Shown here piece by piece: positions 16,883 through 27,199 of a stretch of 64,000 bases of DNA. Where the stretch lies: NCBI GenBank assembly GCA_029266425.1, contig JAQSWY010000016.1, forward strand, positions 1-64,000, read 5' to 3'. Below the pieces are notes generated by a model that was given only the letters and a program-made list of their open reading frames with translations, had not been told where the DNA came from and searched no databases. Within the stretch, counting starts at the first letter, position 1, and every line of letters starts with the position of its first letter. Position numbers and translations under genes: made by a program. The DNA comes from Xanthobacteraceae bacterium (GTDB taxonomy: Bacteria > Pseudomonadota > Alphaproteobacteria > Rhizobiales > Xanthobacteraceae).

Positions 16883-19654
16883 TTATTCCGGGGCGATCTC
16901 GTCCGCTTCCGGCTCGACTTCCTCGCTGACGCGCTCCACCGAGACCACCTTCTCGTCCTCCGCGGTGTCGAAGACGATGACACCCTGGCTACCGCGGCCG
17001 ACGATGCGGATGCCGTTCACCGGGCAGCGTATGAGCTGGCCGCCATCCGTCACCAGCATGATCTGGTCCGGTTCATCGACCGGGAAGGATGCGACCAGCG
17101 GCCCGTTGCGGTCGTTCACCGCCATCGCGACGATGCCTTTGCCGCCGCGCCGGGTGATGCGGTACTCGTAGGACGAGGAGCGCTTGCCGTAGCCGTTCTC
17201 CGAAAGGGTGAGGATGAACTGCTCCGCCACGCTCATCTCGACATAGCGCGCCTGGTCGATCTGCGCTCGTGCGCCGGTCGCCTCCGCGCCGGTCTCATCG
17301 GCAGAGGATTCCTCAGCATCCGCCTCGACGATTTCCTCGCCGCCGTTCTCCACGCCGTTCTGGGAGCGGCGGACCGCGTTCGCCATCTTGATGTACTCGG
17401 CCCGCTCCTCGGAGCTCGCCTCAACATGGCGGATGATCGACATCGCGATCACCCGGTCGTCACCTTCGAGCGCGATGCCGCGCACGCCCATCGAGTCGCG
17501 CCCCTTGAAGACGCGCACTTCGGTCGTCGGGAAGCGGATGCACTGGCCGTGCGCGGTGGTCAGCAGCACGTCGTCCGACGGATCGCAGAGCTGGACGTCG
17601 GCGATCGCCTCGCCTTCCTCCAGCTTCATCGCGATCTTGCCGTTGCGGTTCACATTGGTGAAGTCGGACAACTCGTTGCGCCGCACCGTGCCGCCGGTGG
17701 TGGCGAACATGATCTGCATGCGGCCCCACGTCTCCTCGTCCGGCAGCGCCATGATCGAGGTGATGCGCTCGTCGGAATCGAGCGGGAGGATATTGACGAG
17801 CGCCTTGCCGCGCGCCTGCGGCGCCGCGATCGGCAGGCGCCACACCTTCAGCTTGTAGACTTGCCCCTTGGAAGAGAAGAAAAGCACCGGCGCGTGGGTC
17901 GAGGCGACGAACAGACGGGTGACGAAATCCTCGTCGCGGGTCTGCATCGCCGCGCGGCCCTTGCCGCCGCGCCGCTGCGCCCGATAGGTCGAGAGCGGCA
18001 CGCGCTTCACATAGCCGGCGTGCGAGACGGTGACCACCATGTCCTCGCGGGCGATGAGGTCTTCATCCTCGAAGTCGCCTTCCGCCTCGATGATCTCGGT
18101 GCGCCGTTCGGTGGCGAACTCTGCCTTCGCCGCGAGCAGCTCGTCCTTCACGATGGCGCGGATACGCGCCCGGCTGGCGAGGATCTCCAGATATTCGCGG
18201 ATCTCCGCAGCAATCGTGTCGAGTTCGTCGGCGATCTTGTCGCGCTCGAGCGCGGTGAGGCGCTGGAGGCGCAGATCGAGAATCGCCCGCGCCTGCTCGG
18301 CGGAGAGCCGATAGGTGCTGTCCTCGGCGATGCGGTGGCGCGGATCGTCGATCAGCGCGATCAGCGGCGCCACGTCATGGGCCGGCCAGTTGCGCTCCAT
18401 CAGGAGGTCGCGCGCGGTCGCCGGATCGGGCGAGCTCCGGATGGTGCGGATCACCTCGTCGATATTGGCAACCGCGATGGCGAGGCCAACCAGCACATGG
18501 GCGCGGTCGCGGGCCTTACGCAGCAGGAATTTCGTCCGCCGGCTAATCACCTCCTCGCGGAAGGTGACGAAGGCCGACAGGAGATCGTGCAACGTCATCA
18601 CCGCCGGCTTGCCGCCGTTGAGCGCCACCATATTGGCGCCGAACGAGGTCTGCAGCGCCGTCATGCGGTAGAGGTTGTTCAGGACGACATCGGCCTGGGC
18701 GTCGCGCTTGATCTCGATGACGACGCGCAATCCTTCGCGCGAGCTCTCGTCGCGGATCTCGGCGATGCCCTCGATGCGCTTCTCGCGCACCAGCTCGGCG
18801 ATGCGCTCGATCATCGTCGCCTTGTTCACCTGATACGGGATCGCGGTGACGATGATGGCCTCGCGCTCGCGCCGGAGCGTCTCGATGGTGGCGCGGGAGC
18901 GCATGATGATCGAGCCGCGCCCGGTCAGATACGCCTGGCGGATGCCGCTGCGGCCGAGGATGAGCGCGCCGGTCGGGAAATCCGGGCCGGGGATCAGGTC
19001 GAGCAGCCGCTCGATCTCCATGTCCGGCTCGTCGAGCAGCGCGACGCAGGCATCGACCACCTCGCCGAGATTGTGCGGCGGGATATTGGTCGCCATGCCC
19101 ACGGCGATACCGCCGGCGCCATTGACCAGGAGGTTCGGGAACCGCGCCGGGAGCACGGTCGGCTCCTGCTCGCGCCCGTCATAATTGTCCTGGAAGTCGA
19201 CCGTGTCCTTGTCGAGGTCGTCGAGCAGAGACATCGCCGGGCGCGCCAGGCGCACCTCGGTATAGCGCTCCGCCGCCGCCGGATCGCCGTCGATCGAGCC
19301 GAAATTACCCTGGCCGTCGATCAGCGGCAGCCGCATGGAGAAGTCCTGCGCGAGGCGGACTAGTGCGTCATAGATCGCCTGGTTGCCGTGCGGATGGTAC
19401 TTACCCATCGTGTCGCCGGTGACGCGGGCGGATTTGTTGTAGGCGCGGTCGGGCGTGTAATTGTTCTCGCGCATCGAGAACAGGATGCGCCTGTGCACCG
19501 GCTTGAGGCCGTCGCGCACATCCGGCAACGCGCGCGAGACGATCACGCTCATCGCGTAATCAAGATAGCTGCGCGACAGCTCGTCGGTGATGGAAACGGG
19601 CCGGATGTCCGAAGGACCACCGTCCCCCGGAGTGCTGGCGTCGGAATCGGACAC
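16883..19654 (-). CDS. gyrA: DNA gyrase subunit A
   Basis: 923 residues. The N-terminal breakage-rejoining domain has [19 protein letters not shown] and the catalytic tyrosine in AERYTEVRL. The C-terminal pinwheel domain carries the GyrA box as QRRGGKG, which marks gyrase rather than topoisomerase IV. The acidic tail ends [10 protein letters not shown]. The quinolone pocket reads [10 protein letters not shown] where Escherichia coli has HPHGDSAVYD, so Asp82 is Asn and Ser83 is Gln. With GyrB it introduces negative supercoils using ATP. Confidence 0.97.
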   Translation of the reverse strand: MSDSDASTPGDGGPSDIRPVSITDELSRSYLDYAMSVIVSRALPDVRDGLKPVHRRILFSMRENNYTPDRAYNKSARVTGDTMGKYHPHGNQAIYDALVRLAQDFSMRLPLIDGQGNFGSIDGDPAAAERYTEVRLARPAMSLLDDLDKDTVDFQDNYDGREQEPTVLPARFPNLLVNGAGGIAVGMATNIPPHNLGEVVDACVALLDEPDMEIERLLDLIPGPDFPTGALILGRSGIRQAYLTGRGSIIMRSRATIETLRREREAIIVTAIPYQVNKATMIERIAELVREKRIEGIAEIRDESSREGLRVVIEIKRDAQADVVLNNLYRMTALQTSFGANMVALNGGKPAVMTLHDLLSAFVTFREEVISRRTKFLLRKARDRAHVLVGLAIAVANIDEVIRTIRSSPDPATARDLLMERNWPAHDVAPLIALIDDPRHRIAEDSTYRLSAEQARAILDLRLQRLTALERDKIADELDTIAAEIREYLEILASRARIRAIVKDELLAAKAEFATERRTEIIEAEGDFEDEDLIAREDMVVTVSHAGYVKRVPLSTYRAQRRGGKGRAAMQTRDEDFVTRLFVASTHAPVLFFSSKGQVYKLKVWRLPIAAPQARGKALVNILPLDSDERITSIMALPDEETWGRMQIMFATTGGTVRRNELSDFTNVNRNGKIAMKLEEGEAIADVQLCDPSDDVLLTTAHGQCIRFPTTEVRVFKGRDSMGVRGIALEGDDRVIAMSIIRHVEASSEERAEYIKMANAVRRSQNGVENGGEEIVEADAEESSADETGAEATGARAQIDQARYVEMSVAEQFILTLSENGYGKRSSSYEYRITRRGGKGIVAMAVNDRNGPLVASFPVDEPDQIMLVTDGGQLIRCPVNGIRIVGRGSQGVIVFDTAEDEKVVSVERVSEEVEPEADEIAPE

Positions 19655-20227
19655 GGAGGATACTTTCCAAAGCTACGAAACGTCGGCTCTCTCTAGCCGA
19701 TTCCGCCCCCGCACGCCAGCGGCGGGGCGCTTTCGAGGCTTCCAGAAGATATGTGAAATCAATAAGTTACGAGAATTATTCGACGGCTTCGGCGGAACGT
19801 GGCGGAAGCAAGGCGAAGCGGCCTCATATTACCTCCCGCAAACGACGGTCGCGAACCCCGATAAAGCCTTCGCTGCATTATTCGGATGGATGCTTTCCGG
19901 CCCACAGGGAATGCGTGCGCACGGTTTATTTCGTCCTCGGATACCGCTTAAGATCGGCTGGCCCGGCCTGCGCGGCAGCTCCCACGAAGGCGCGATGATG
20001 CTCGCCGATTTCGTCTCCGCAGAGGTCACCATGCTGCTGGCGCGAGGCAGAGGCGAGGCGCAACATCCCCCACGAGCCTGACCGAAGCCCCAAAGCGCCC
20101 TCCTCCCCGGGCTTGACCCGGGGATCCAGACTTCGATCGGATGCATGCGGAAGGGCTGCCTCCCCGGGTCAAGCCCGAGGATGAGGGGATGAGGCGGGGC
20201 GCGTCGGCGCGGTAGAGCCACCCGGGC
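19655..20227. other. 573-base region upstream of gyrA, no gene seen
   Basis: Between the gyrA start and the ssb stop. An open frame on the plus strand (about 19587-20081) overlaps gyrA antisense and lacks coding character. The segment at 19755-19870 is more AT-rich than average and probably includes the gyrA promoter. A pair of inverted REP-like elements lies at its right end. Confidence 0.5.
20103..20186. repeat. pair of inverted REP-like elements, CCCCGGG family
   Basis: CTCCCCGGGCTTGACCCGGGG at 20104 is itself a hairpin, and a second copy in opposite orientation sits at 20159-20186. Together they make a BIME-like pair downstream of ssb. Confidence 0.75.
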
Positions 20228-20773
20228 TCAGAACGGGATCTCGTCGTCCATGTCGCCGCCGCTGCCCCCGCCGGAACGTGAGCCACCGCCGACCGCCGCC
20301 GGCTTGCGCTCGCCGCCGCCGAACGAAGAGCGCCCTGCCCCGGAGGAGCCGCCGAAGCTGCTGGACGAGCCGAAATCACTGCCGCTCGAGGAATAATCCT
20401 CGCCCGATTCCGAGCTGCTGCCCTTGCTGTCCAGAATGGTCAATTCGCCACGGAATTGGCGCAGCACCACTTCGGTGAAATAGCGCTCGCCACCGGACTG
20501 GTCGGTCGCCTTGCGGGTCTCGAGCTGGCCTTCGATATAGACCTTGGTGCCCTTGCGCAGATACTGCTCGGCGATGCGCAGCAGGTTCTCGTTGAAGATC
20601 ACCACGCTGTGCCATTCGGTGCGCTCACGCCGCTCGCCGGACGCCTTGTCCTTCCAGGTCTCCGACGTGGCGATGCGCAGATTGCACACTCGCCCGCCAT
20701 TCTGGAACGTGCGCACTTCCGGATCGCGGCCGAGATTTCCGACCAGTATCACCTTGTTGACGCTGCCCGCCAT
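20228..20773 (-). CDS. ssb: single-stranded DNA-binding protein
   Basis: 181 residues. The OB-fold runs from [16 protein letters not shown] to about residue 110 ([10 protein letters not shown]). A Ser/Gly-rich linker follows, ending in the acidic tip MDDEIPF that recruits partner proteins. The start ATG at 20773 follows TTGGAGGACGAG; longer in-frame extensions lack an SD and homology. It is divergent from uvrA, with an SOS box between them, an arrangement common in alphaproteobacteria, so DNA damage should induce it. Confidence 0.96.
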   Translation of the reverse strand: MAGSVNKVILVGNLGRDPEVRTFQNGGRVCNLRIATSETWKDKASGERRERTEWHSVVIFNENLLRIAEQYLRKGTKVYIEGQLETRKATDQSGGERYFTEVVLRQFRGELTILDSKGSSSESGEDYSSSGSDFGSSSSFGGSSGAGRSSFGGGERKPAAVGGGSRSGGGSGGDMDDEIPF

Positions 20774-21182
20774 CTCGTCCTCCAAACCGTCGGCGCCAAG
20801 CGCCGCAAGAGCCGCCATCCTAGACGACCGCGACGTGCGCGAGACCGCCGCGGTGTCCTTTTCCACACTCAACTTCGGCCGTCTACCCGACGCCGCAAAA
20901 GAGGCTTCGTGAGGAGCCAAAAGATCGTTCTTGTTCTGTTCCTAGCATCGTGCTTAAAGAGGCGCAAGCTGGCCAATCGGCGGGTGGAAAAGATTCGGCG
21001 CCGGGGCGGTGATGACGCGGCGCAGCAGGATGACTATCTTGGGGACGCGATGGTGATGAGCGACATCGACGGACCGGGAAGCGGGCGGCGCGGCTTCCGC
21101 GGAAACGTCCCGAAACTCACCGTCGTGTCCTGAACGGCCTCGCGACCTGCCGAGCCGGAAAGAAGAGCCCAGGAAGACCGGA
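20774..21182. other. 409-base ssb-uvrA divergent regulatory region
   Basis: This holds the SOS box at 20927. A candidate -35 (TTGTTC, 20931) and -10-like TTAAA around 20954 overlap it on the uvrA side. The rest, including 20960-21180, shows no convincing gene. uvrA has no strong Shine-Dalgarno immediately before its ATG apart from AGGAAG. Confidence 0.5.
20927..20941. promoter_or_regulatory. LexA SOS box, GTTC-N7-GTTC
   Basis: GTTC (20927-20930), seven bases TTGTTCT and GTTC (20938-20941) match exactly the direct-repeat SOS box of Alphaproteobacteria. Its place between the divergent ssb and uvrA genes, both classical SOS genes, makes it very likely functional. Confidence 0.9.
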
Positions 21183-24089
21183 ATGAAGGATCGCGTGGAC
21201 ACTCCCCGCCGCGATGCCCGCGTGATCTCGATCCGCGGCGCCCGCGAGCACAATCTCAAGAACATCGACCTCGAAATCCCGCGCGACAGCCTGGTCGTCT
21301 TCACCGGCCTCTCCGGCTCCGGCAAATCGTCGCTCGCCTTCGACACTATCTATGCCGAAGGCCAGCGCCGCTATGTGGAAAGCCTCTCGGCTTACGCTCG
21401 CCAGTTCCTGGAGATGATGCAGAAGCCGGACGTCGACCAGATCGACGGCCTCTCGCCCGCCATTTCCATCGAGCAGAAGACCACCTCGAAGAATCCGCGC
21501 TCTACGGTCGGCACCGTCACCGAGATCTACGACTATATGCGCCTGCTCTGGGCGCGGGTGGGCGTGCCCTATTCGCCGGCCACCGGCCTGCCGATCGAGA
21601 GCCAGACGGTGAGCCAGATGGTCGACCGGGTGCTGACGCTGCCGGAGAAGACCCGGCTGTTCCTGCTGGCGCCGGTGGTGCGCGGGCGCAAGGGCGAATA
21701 CCGCAAGGAACTCGCCGAGTTCCAGAAGAAGGGCTTCCAGCGCGTCAAGATCGACGGCACGTTCTATGAGATCGCCGACGCGCCGGCGCTCGACAAGAAG
21801 CTGAAGCACGACATCGACGTGGTGGTGGACCGCCTGGTGGTGCGCGCGGACATTGCCGGCCGGCTTGCGGATTCGCTGGAGACCGCGCTCGGCCTCGCCG
21901 ACGGCATCGCCGTCATGGAGTATGCCGACGAGACCGAGGCGGACGGCGCCCCAAAGCGCATATTGTTCTCGGAGAAGTTCGCCTGCCCGGTCTCCGGCTT
22001 CACCATTCCCGAGATCGAGCCGCGGCTGTTCTCCTTCAACAATCCGTTCGGCGCCTGCCCGGTCTGCGACGGGCTCGGCCATGAGAGCAAGATCGACCCC
22101 GAACTGGTGGTGCCGGACAAGTCGCGTACCCTTAAGCAGGGCGCACTGGCGCCCTGGGCCAAGTCGACCTCGCCCTATTACGGCCAGACCCTCGACGCGC
22201 TGTCCCGCCATTACCACTTCAAGCTCACCGTGCCGTGGAACGAGCTGCCCGAGAAGGCGCGCGACGTGATCCTTTACGGCTCCGGTTCGGAGGCCGTGCG
22301 CTTCGTCTATGACGACGGCATGCGGGCCTACGAGACCTCGAAGACCTTCGAGGGCATCATCACCAATCTCGAACGGCGCTGGCGCGAGACCGACAGCGAC
22401 TGGGCGCGCGAGGAGATCGGCAAATATTTCTCGGCGGTGCCCTGCGCCGCCTGCAATGGCTACCGTCTGAAACCCGAGGCGCTCGCTGTGAAGATCGCCG
22501 GCAGCCATATCGGCGAAGCCGCGCGGCTCTCGGTGCGTACTGCGCTCGACTGGTTCGGTGCGCTACCCGGCCAGCTCACCGACAAGCAGAACGAGATCGC
22601 GGTGCGCATCCTGAAGGAGATACGCGAACGCCTCGCCTTCCTGCTCGATGTCGGCTTGAATTACCTTACTCTCGCCCGTGCCGCCGGCACGCTGTCCGGC
22701 GGCGAGAGCCAACGCATCCGCCTCGCCAGCCAGATCGGCTCCGGCCTCACCGGGGTGCTCTACGTGCTCGACGAGCCGTCTATCGGCCTGCATCAGCGCG
22801 ACAATGAGCGCCTGCTCGGCACGCTCCGGCGGCTGCGCGATCTCGGCAATACCGTGATCGTGGTCGAGCATGACGAGGATGCGGTGCTCGCCGCCGATTA
22901 CGTGGTCGATGTCGGCCCCGGCGCCGGTGTGCACGGCGGGCAGATCGTCGCAGAAGGCACCCCGGCGGAGATTCTTGCTAATCCGGCCTCGCTCACCGGC
23001 AGGTATCTCACCGGCGAACTGAGTGTGCCGGTGCCGAAGCGACGCAAGCCGAACGCGAAGCGCATGCTGAAGGTCATCGGCGCGCGCGGCAACAACCTGA
23101 AGGACGTTTCCGCCGAGGTGCCGCTTGGGCTGTTCACCTGCGTCACCGGCGTCTCCGGCGGCGGCAAGTCGACCCTGCTGATCGACACGCTCTACAAGTC
23201 GGTGGCGCGCCGGCTGAACGGCGCGTCCGATCCGCCGGCGCCGCACGACCGCATCGAGGGGCTGGAGTACCTCGACAAGGTGATCGACATCGACCAGTCG
23301 CCGATCGGGCGCACCCCGCGCTCCAACCCGGCGACCTATACTGGCGCCTTCACCCCGATCCGCGAGTGGTTCTCCGGCCTGCCGGAAGCCAAGGCGCGCG
23401 GCTACGGGCCGGGCCGCTTCTCCTTCAATGTAAAGGGTGGGCGCTGCGAGGCGTGCCAGGGCGACGGCGTCATCAAGATCGAAATGCACTTCCTGCCCGA
23501 CGTCTATGTCACCTGCGACGTCTGCAAGGGCAAGCGCTACAACCGCGAGACGCTGGAGGTCACCTTCAAGAACAAGTCGATCGCCGACGTGCTCGACATG
23601 ACGGTCGACGAAGGCGCCGAGTTCTTCAAGGCGGTTCCGGCGGTGCGCGAGAAGCTGGAGACGCTGTCCCGCGTCGGCCTCGGCTACATCCATGTCGGCC
23701 AGCAGGCGAATACACTATCCGGCGGCGAGGCGCAGCGGGTGAAGCTGTCGAAGGAGCTGTCACGCCGGGCCACCGGCCGCACCCTCTACATCCTCGACGA
23801 GCCGACCACCGGGCTGCATTTCCACGATGTCGCCAAGCTCATGGAAGTGCTCCACCAGCTGGTCGAGCAGGGTAATACGGTGGTGGTGATCGAGCACAAT
23901 CTCGAAGTCATCAAGACCGCGGACTGGGTGATCGATCTCGGCCCGGAAGGCGGCGATGGCGGCGGCGAGATCGTCGCCGTTGGCCCGCCGGAGGCCATCG
24001 CCAAGGAGAAGCGCAGCCACACCGGCCGTTTCCTCGCCGGCGTGCTGGCGCGCCGGCCGCTGAAGCGCCGCTCGGAAGCCGCGGAGTAG
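21183..24089 (+). CDS. uvrA: excinuclease ABC subunit A
   Basis: 968 residues with two ABC ATPase modules. Module 1 has Walker [14 protein letters not shown] (about 41-53) and signature [14 protein letters not shown]. Module 2 has Walker [12 protein letters not shown] and signature [15 protein letters not shown] with Walker [14 protein letters not shown]. The C-terminal zinc module CEACQGDG...[10 protein letters not shown] is intact. The first zinc module has CPVSG and CPVCDG, so one cysteine of the usual four is serine. UvrA scans DNA for bulky damage and loads UvrB. It is under the SOS box upstream. Confidence 0.97.
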   Translation: MKDRVDTPRRDARVISIRGAREHNLKNIDLEIPRDSLVVFTGLSGSGKSSLAFDTIYAEGQRRYVESLSAYARQFLEMMQKPDVDQIDGLSPAISIEQKTTSKNPRSTVGTVTEIYDYMRLLWARVGVPYSPATGLPIESQTVSQMVDRVLTLPEKTRLFLLAPVVRGRKGEYRKELAEFQKKGFQRVKIDGTFYEIADAPALDKKLKHDIDVVVDRLVVRADIAGRLADSLETALGLADGIAVMEYADETEADGAPKRILFSEKFACPVSGFTIPEIEPRLFSFNNPFGACPVCDGLGHESKIDPELVVPDKSRTLKQGALAPWAKSTSPYYGQTLDALSRHYHFKLTVPWNELPEKARDVILYGSGSEAVRFVYDDGMRAYETSKTFEGIITNLERRWRETDSDWAREEIGKYFSAVPCAACNGYRLKPEALAVKIAGSHIGEAARLSVRTALDWFGALPGQLTDKQNEIAVRILKEIRERLAFLLDVGLNYLTLARAAGTLSGGESQRIRLASQIGSGLTGVLYVLDEPSIGLHQRDNERLLGTLRRLRDLGNTVIVVEHDEDAVLAADYVVDVGPGAGVHGGQIVAEGTPAEILANPASLTGRYLTGELSVPVPKRRKPNAKRMLKVIGARGNNLKDVSAEVPLGLFTCVTGVSGGGKSTLLIDTLYKSVARRLNGASDPPAPHDRIEGLEYLDKVIDIDQSPIGRTPRSNPATYTGAFTPIREWFSGLPEAKARGYGPGRFSFNVKGGRCEACQGDGVIKIEMHFLPDVYVTCDVCKGKRYNRETLEVTFKNKSIADVLDMTVDEGAEFFKAVPAVREKLETLSRVGLGYIHVGQQANTLSGGEAQRVKLSKELSRRATGRTLYILDEPTTGLHFHDVAKLMEVLHQLVEQGNTVVVIEHNLEVIKTADWVIDLGPEGGDGGGEIVAVGPPEAIAKEKRSHTGRFLAGVLARRPLKRRSEAAE

Positions 24090-24111
24090 CGGGCAGCGCG
24101 GACGCCGCCCT

Positions 24112-24225
24112 GCTTGAACATCCTTCGAGCCCGGCTTTGCCAGGCTCCTCAGGATAAGGTGGTTCCGAGAGAAGCGACCTCATCCTGAGGTGCGAGCGAC
24201 AGCGAGCCTCGAAGGATGTTCAAGC
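24112..24225. repeat. 114-base inverted repeat forming the end of ctaA
   Basis: GCTTGAACATCCTTCGAG (24112-24129) and its perfect 18-base reverse complement (24208-24225) bound an element with further inner complementarity (CTCCTCAGGAT/ATCCTGAGGT). It fills the uvrA-ctaA convergent gap and supplies the last 14 codons and stop of ctaA. Confidence 0.85.
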
Positions 24226-25310
24226 GGAGCATCCCGTCGAGCCAGTCGCGCCGCATGGATGGTCGCGGCGATCAGCACGATGGTGGCGCCGAACTGGTGC
24301 GCCAGAGCGATGTCGATCGGCACCTGATGGATCAGGGTCATGATGCCCAGCACAGCCTGCGCGCTGACGAGGCCGAACAGCAGCAGCGCCCGCCGCCCGG
24401 CCGCCCCGCCCGCCCGGCGTGCATCCAGCCAGTGCAGCAAGGTCAGACCCCACAGCGCATAGGCGAACATGCGGTGGTCGAACTGCACCGTGAGCACGTT
24501 CTCGAAGAAATTTCGCCATGCCGGTTGCTGCACCAGCAGGCTCTCCAGCGGCGGGATGAAGTGCCCGTCCATCAGCGGCCAAGTGGTGAAGGTGAGGCCG
24601 GCATCGAGCCCGGCCACGAGCCCGCCGAGAAAGATCTGCACCAGCACCAGGATCGGCAGCAGCCGTGCGAGCCCGCGAACGCGCCCGCTCGCGGCCTCGG
24701 GACCGGCCCCCGGCCGCAGCCCGTCGGCGACCGCGATGGTCGCGAAGAGGATGGTGCAGGCCAGCGTCAGATGGATGGCGAGGCGGTACTGGCTGACATC
24801 AACGCGGGTGGCGAGGCCCGAAGAGACCATCCACCAGCCGACCGCGCCCTGCAGCCCGCCAAGCACGAACAGGCCGCCGAGACGCCAGCCCAGCGCGCGA
24901 TCGATCAGCCCGCGCCACAGGAAGAACAGGAACGGCAGCAGGAAGACGAAGCCGATCAGCCGGCCGAGCAGCCGATGCGCCCATTCCCACCAGAAGATGG
25001 TGCGGAACTCGGCAAGGCTCATGCCCTTGTTGACGAGCTGATATTGCGGGATCTGCTGGTACTTCTGGAATTCGGCCTGCCAGGCGGCTTCCGACAGCGG
25101 CGGCAGCACGCCCGTGACCGGCTTCCATTCGACGATGGAAAGCCCGGATTCGGTCAGGCGCGTCGCGCCGCCGACCACCACCATCAGCACGATCAACGCC
25201 GCGACGGCGTAAAGCCAGATGCGCACCGGACGCATCCGGTCACGCCCTCCCGCATCGTGCGTCGCACCGGGCGTGGCCGCATCCGGCGCGGCTAAATCCT
25301 GTCCTGCCAA
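24180..25310 (-). CDS. ctaA: heme A synthase, CtaA (COX15 type)
   Basis: 376 residues with about eight membrane segments. It oxidises the C8 methyl of heme O to heme A for aa3-type cytochrome oxidase. Family motifs: [56 protein letters not shown] and [11 protein letters not shown], giving the expected heme-ligand histidines. The TTG at 25310 has GGAG upstream; an internal ATG (MRPVRIWLY) about 75 bases in is an alternative. The C-terminus [14 protein letters not shown] is encoded by the inverted repeat and is probably dispensable. Confidence 0.93.
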   Translation of the reverse strand: MAGQDLAAPDAATPGATHDAGGRDRMRPVRIWLYAVAALIVLMVVVGGATRLTESGLSIVEWKPVTGVLPPLSEAAWQAEFQKYQQIPQYQLVNKGMSLAEFRTIFWWEWAHRLLGRLIGFVFLLPFLFFLWRGLIDRALGWRLGGLFVLGGLQGAVGWWMVSSGLATRVDVSQYRLAIHLTLACTILFATIAVADGLRPGAGPEAASGRVRGLARLLPILVLVQIFLGGLVAGLDAGLTFTTWPLMDGHFIPPLESLLVQQPAWRNFFENVLTVQFDHRMFAYALWGLTLLHWLDARRAGGAAGRRALLLFGLVSAQAVLGIMTLIHQVPIDIALAHQFGATIVLIAATIHAARLARRDAPLEHPSRLAVARTSG

Positions 25311-25507
25311 TTCTCGCGCTCCTCGCCTCGGCCCCGAGCTTCGGCTTCACGCCTGCCTGATCGTGCTTCCGCACAAGCGGCGCGAGCGATATAGAGCCGC
25401 CAGATTGCGCGCAACGGGACCAAATGTCCCGTGCCACATCCTGGAGCCCTATCCGCGCGGACGGAATCGTCCACGCGACTAGATGGTGGTCTAGATTCAA
25501 TAGGTTG

Positions 25508-25556
25508 GAGCATGCTCTCGTGGCAAAAGTCGTTCAGCTTTTGCAGAATATGCTCT
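25508..25556. repeat. dispersed GAGCATG palindrome, copy 2
   Basis: The left part GGAGCATGCTC and right part GAATATGCTC are outer arms (imperfect), with a perfect inner CAAAAG/CTTTTG pair. The spacer TCGTTCAG matches the corresponding TCATTCAA of copy 1. It lies upstream of the DUF2842 gene. Confidence 0.8.
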
Positions 25557-25583
25557 GGGTTCAACTTCATGGGAGCACAGCCG

Positions 25584-25832
25584 ATGGCAGAGACCGCGAG
25601 GCAAGGCGCGCTACCCCCGCGCCTGCGCAAGCTCATCGGCACGGTGCTGATGATCATCCTGGTGCTGGTCTGGGCGCTGGGCGCCATGGCGCTTGCGCAG
25701 GGCCGAGTCACGGTGCTGCCAGGCTATCTGCAATTCGTCGCCTATGTCGTGCTCGGCCTCGGCTGGGTAGTGCCTGCCGGCCTCATCATCCGGTGGATGC
25801 TGAAAGGCGACGTCCGCCCCGAAAGCCTTTGA
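25584..25832 (+). CDS. DUF2842 family small membrane protein
   Basis: 82 residues. ATG at 25584 is preferred because GGGAG lies 8 bases upstream; an ATG 15 bases earlier is possible. There are two transmembrane helices: KLIGTVLMIILVLVWALGAM and LQFVAYVVLGLGWVVPAGLI, followed by RWMLKGD. This two-helix layout ending near W-x-P-A-x-x-x-I-x-W matches alphaproteobacterial DUF2842 proteins, whose function is unknown. The 3' end overlaps the opposing polysaccharide deacetylase gene by 47 bases. Confidence 0.75.
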   Translation: MAETARQGALPPRLRKLIGTVLMIILVLVWALGAMALAQGRVTVLPGYLQFVAYVVLGLGWVVPAGLIIRWMLKGDVRPESL

Positions 25833-26832
25833 GGATCCGGAACGGCAGTCCGGAAAGCAGCGCCTCCACGTAGCGCGGCTTCTGAAAGAGCCCGTTGAGC
25901 GAGATGCGCGGCAGGCAGAGCGGATCGGCACCGGCCTCGACCACGCCCGGGCGGGTCGTCACCGCGGTCTCGAAGCCGATCTCGCGGGCAAAGCCGAACT
26001 CCCTGTCCCCGGCGGAGGAAGGATCGCCGACCGGATAGGCGAAGCTCGTCGGCGTCCGCCCGAGCTTCTCCGCTACGATCTCGCGGCTGCGGCGCATTTC
26101 CGCCTCCGCCTCCGCGCCGGGAAGCTTGGCGAGGCGGGGATGGCTCACCGTATGCGCGCCGATCGTCACCAGCGGATCGGCCGCAAGCCGCTTCAATTCG
26201 TCCCAGCCCATGCACAGCTCGCGCGCGAAACTGCGCATGTCGACGCCGTAGCGCACGGCGAGATCACGCACGACGGCCAGCAATTGCGGTTCGTCGAGCT
26301 CGCGCAGCTGCCAATAGAGCGCCTGATGGCAATGTCTCTTCGCAGCATCGCTCCGGCAGTCATAGAGCTCGACGCCGCCGCCAAGGTCGAACGATATCTG
26401 GTCCGAAGTCGCGATCACGCGCTCAAGGGCGAGCCACCAGAGCTCACCGGTATGTTCAGCAAAGCGCGTGGTGACGAACAGTGTCCAGGGCGCGCCGTGG
26501 CGGGAGAGGATGGGCTGCGCATACGCGACATTGTCGCGATAGCCATCGTCGAAGGTGAGGCATACGAAGCGACGCTCCGAACGGCCGGCGAGCAGCCGCG
26601 CCCGCCCTTCGGCAAGGCTGACGAACTCGACGCCGCGTTGAGCCAGCCGACCGAGCAGCGCATCGAGGAAATCCGGGGTGATCTCGAGAATGCGGTTGGG
26701 CTGGAAGGCATCGCGGCGTGCGGGGCGCACATGGTGGAGCGTCAGTATCGCGCCGAGGCCGCTCGTATAGGGCGTTGCAAGCCGCGCCGCGCCGGAGAGC
26801 GAAAGCCCTTCCAGCGCAAGGCGATACAGCAT
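25786..26832 (-). CDS. polysaccharide deacetylase family protein (NodB homology)
   Basis: About 348 residues from the ATG at 26832 (MLYRLALEG); an upstream TTG at 26907 would add 25 residues without a good SD. The NodB domain has the metal/catalytic motif LTFDDGYRDN (first D base, second D metal) and GAHTVSHPRL (H-x-x-x-H). Later come SFAYPVGDPSS and LPRISLNG. Such enzymes remove N- or O-acetyl groups from cell-surface glycans. It opens the exopolysaccharide cluster, divergent from the acetyltransferase gene, so together they may tune acetylation. Confidence 0.85.
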   Translation of the reverse strand: MLYRLALEGLSLSGAARLATPYTSGLGAILTLHHVRPARRDAFQPNRILEITPDFLDALLGRLAQRGVEFVSLAEGRARLLAGRSERRFVCLTFDDGYRDNVAYAQPILSRHGAPWTLFVTTRFAEHTGELWWLALERVIATSDQISFDLGGGVELYDCRSDAAKRHCHQALYWQLRELDEPQLLAVVRDLAVRYGVDMRSFARELCMGWDELKRLAADPLVTIGAHTVSHPRLAKLPGAEAEAEMRRSREIVAEKLGRTPTSFAYPVGDPSSAGDREFGFAREIGFETAVTTRPGVVEAGADPLCLPRISLNGLFQKPRYVEALLSGLPFRILKGFRGGRRLSASTG

Positions 26833-27199
26833 GTAACGCGCATGGCCTCTCACGTCGCGTACTCCTGCGACCCGTCCATCTACCGCAATGCATCCATCGG
26901 GAGACAACGGACTGTCGAAGGTTTCGTGCCATGCCAGGTCTTCATAATTCCCTAGCGTCGGGTCCGCTGGCGGCGGCAGCCCCTATTTTCCCGCTCCGGG
27001 AGAGCGCTCGTTAACCGTGCGCGCCGACACAATATGTAATTTCGTAGCAAATTATCGTCGTTTATGGACTAGTATGAATCAGGGAGAACGGTAAGTCCGG
27101 CCCGTCGACGTCATGCGTCGATGCGCAGGCACTGACCGCCTGGATCGCTCCGCGTGATCGATCCGCCTCAGATCATGCAACGGAGCATTGCGGCCCCTC
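26833..27199. other. divergent promoter region of the EPS cluster
   Basis: About 370 bases between deacetylase and acetyltransferase genes. The central part (27025-27080) is clearly AT-rich, with TATGTAATTT and AAATTAT blocks. I cannot fix a promoter by eye. Confidence 0.4.

Noticed and set aside
16781-19363. 860-codon plus-strand frame opposite gyrA
   Set aside because: Antisense shadow: GC-rich third positions of gyrA keep the opposite strand open; the product is Arg/His/Asp-rich with no domain.
19587-20081. 164-codon frame upstream of gyrA
   Set aside because: Half of it overlaps the gyrA start antisense; no SD, no domain, and composition changes along it.
21117-23693. Long minus-strand frames opposite uvrA
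   Set aside because: uvrA motifs are intact on the plus strand; the minus products lack any family features.
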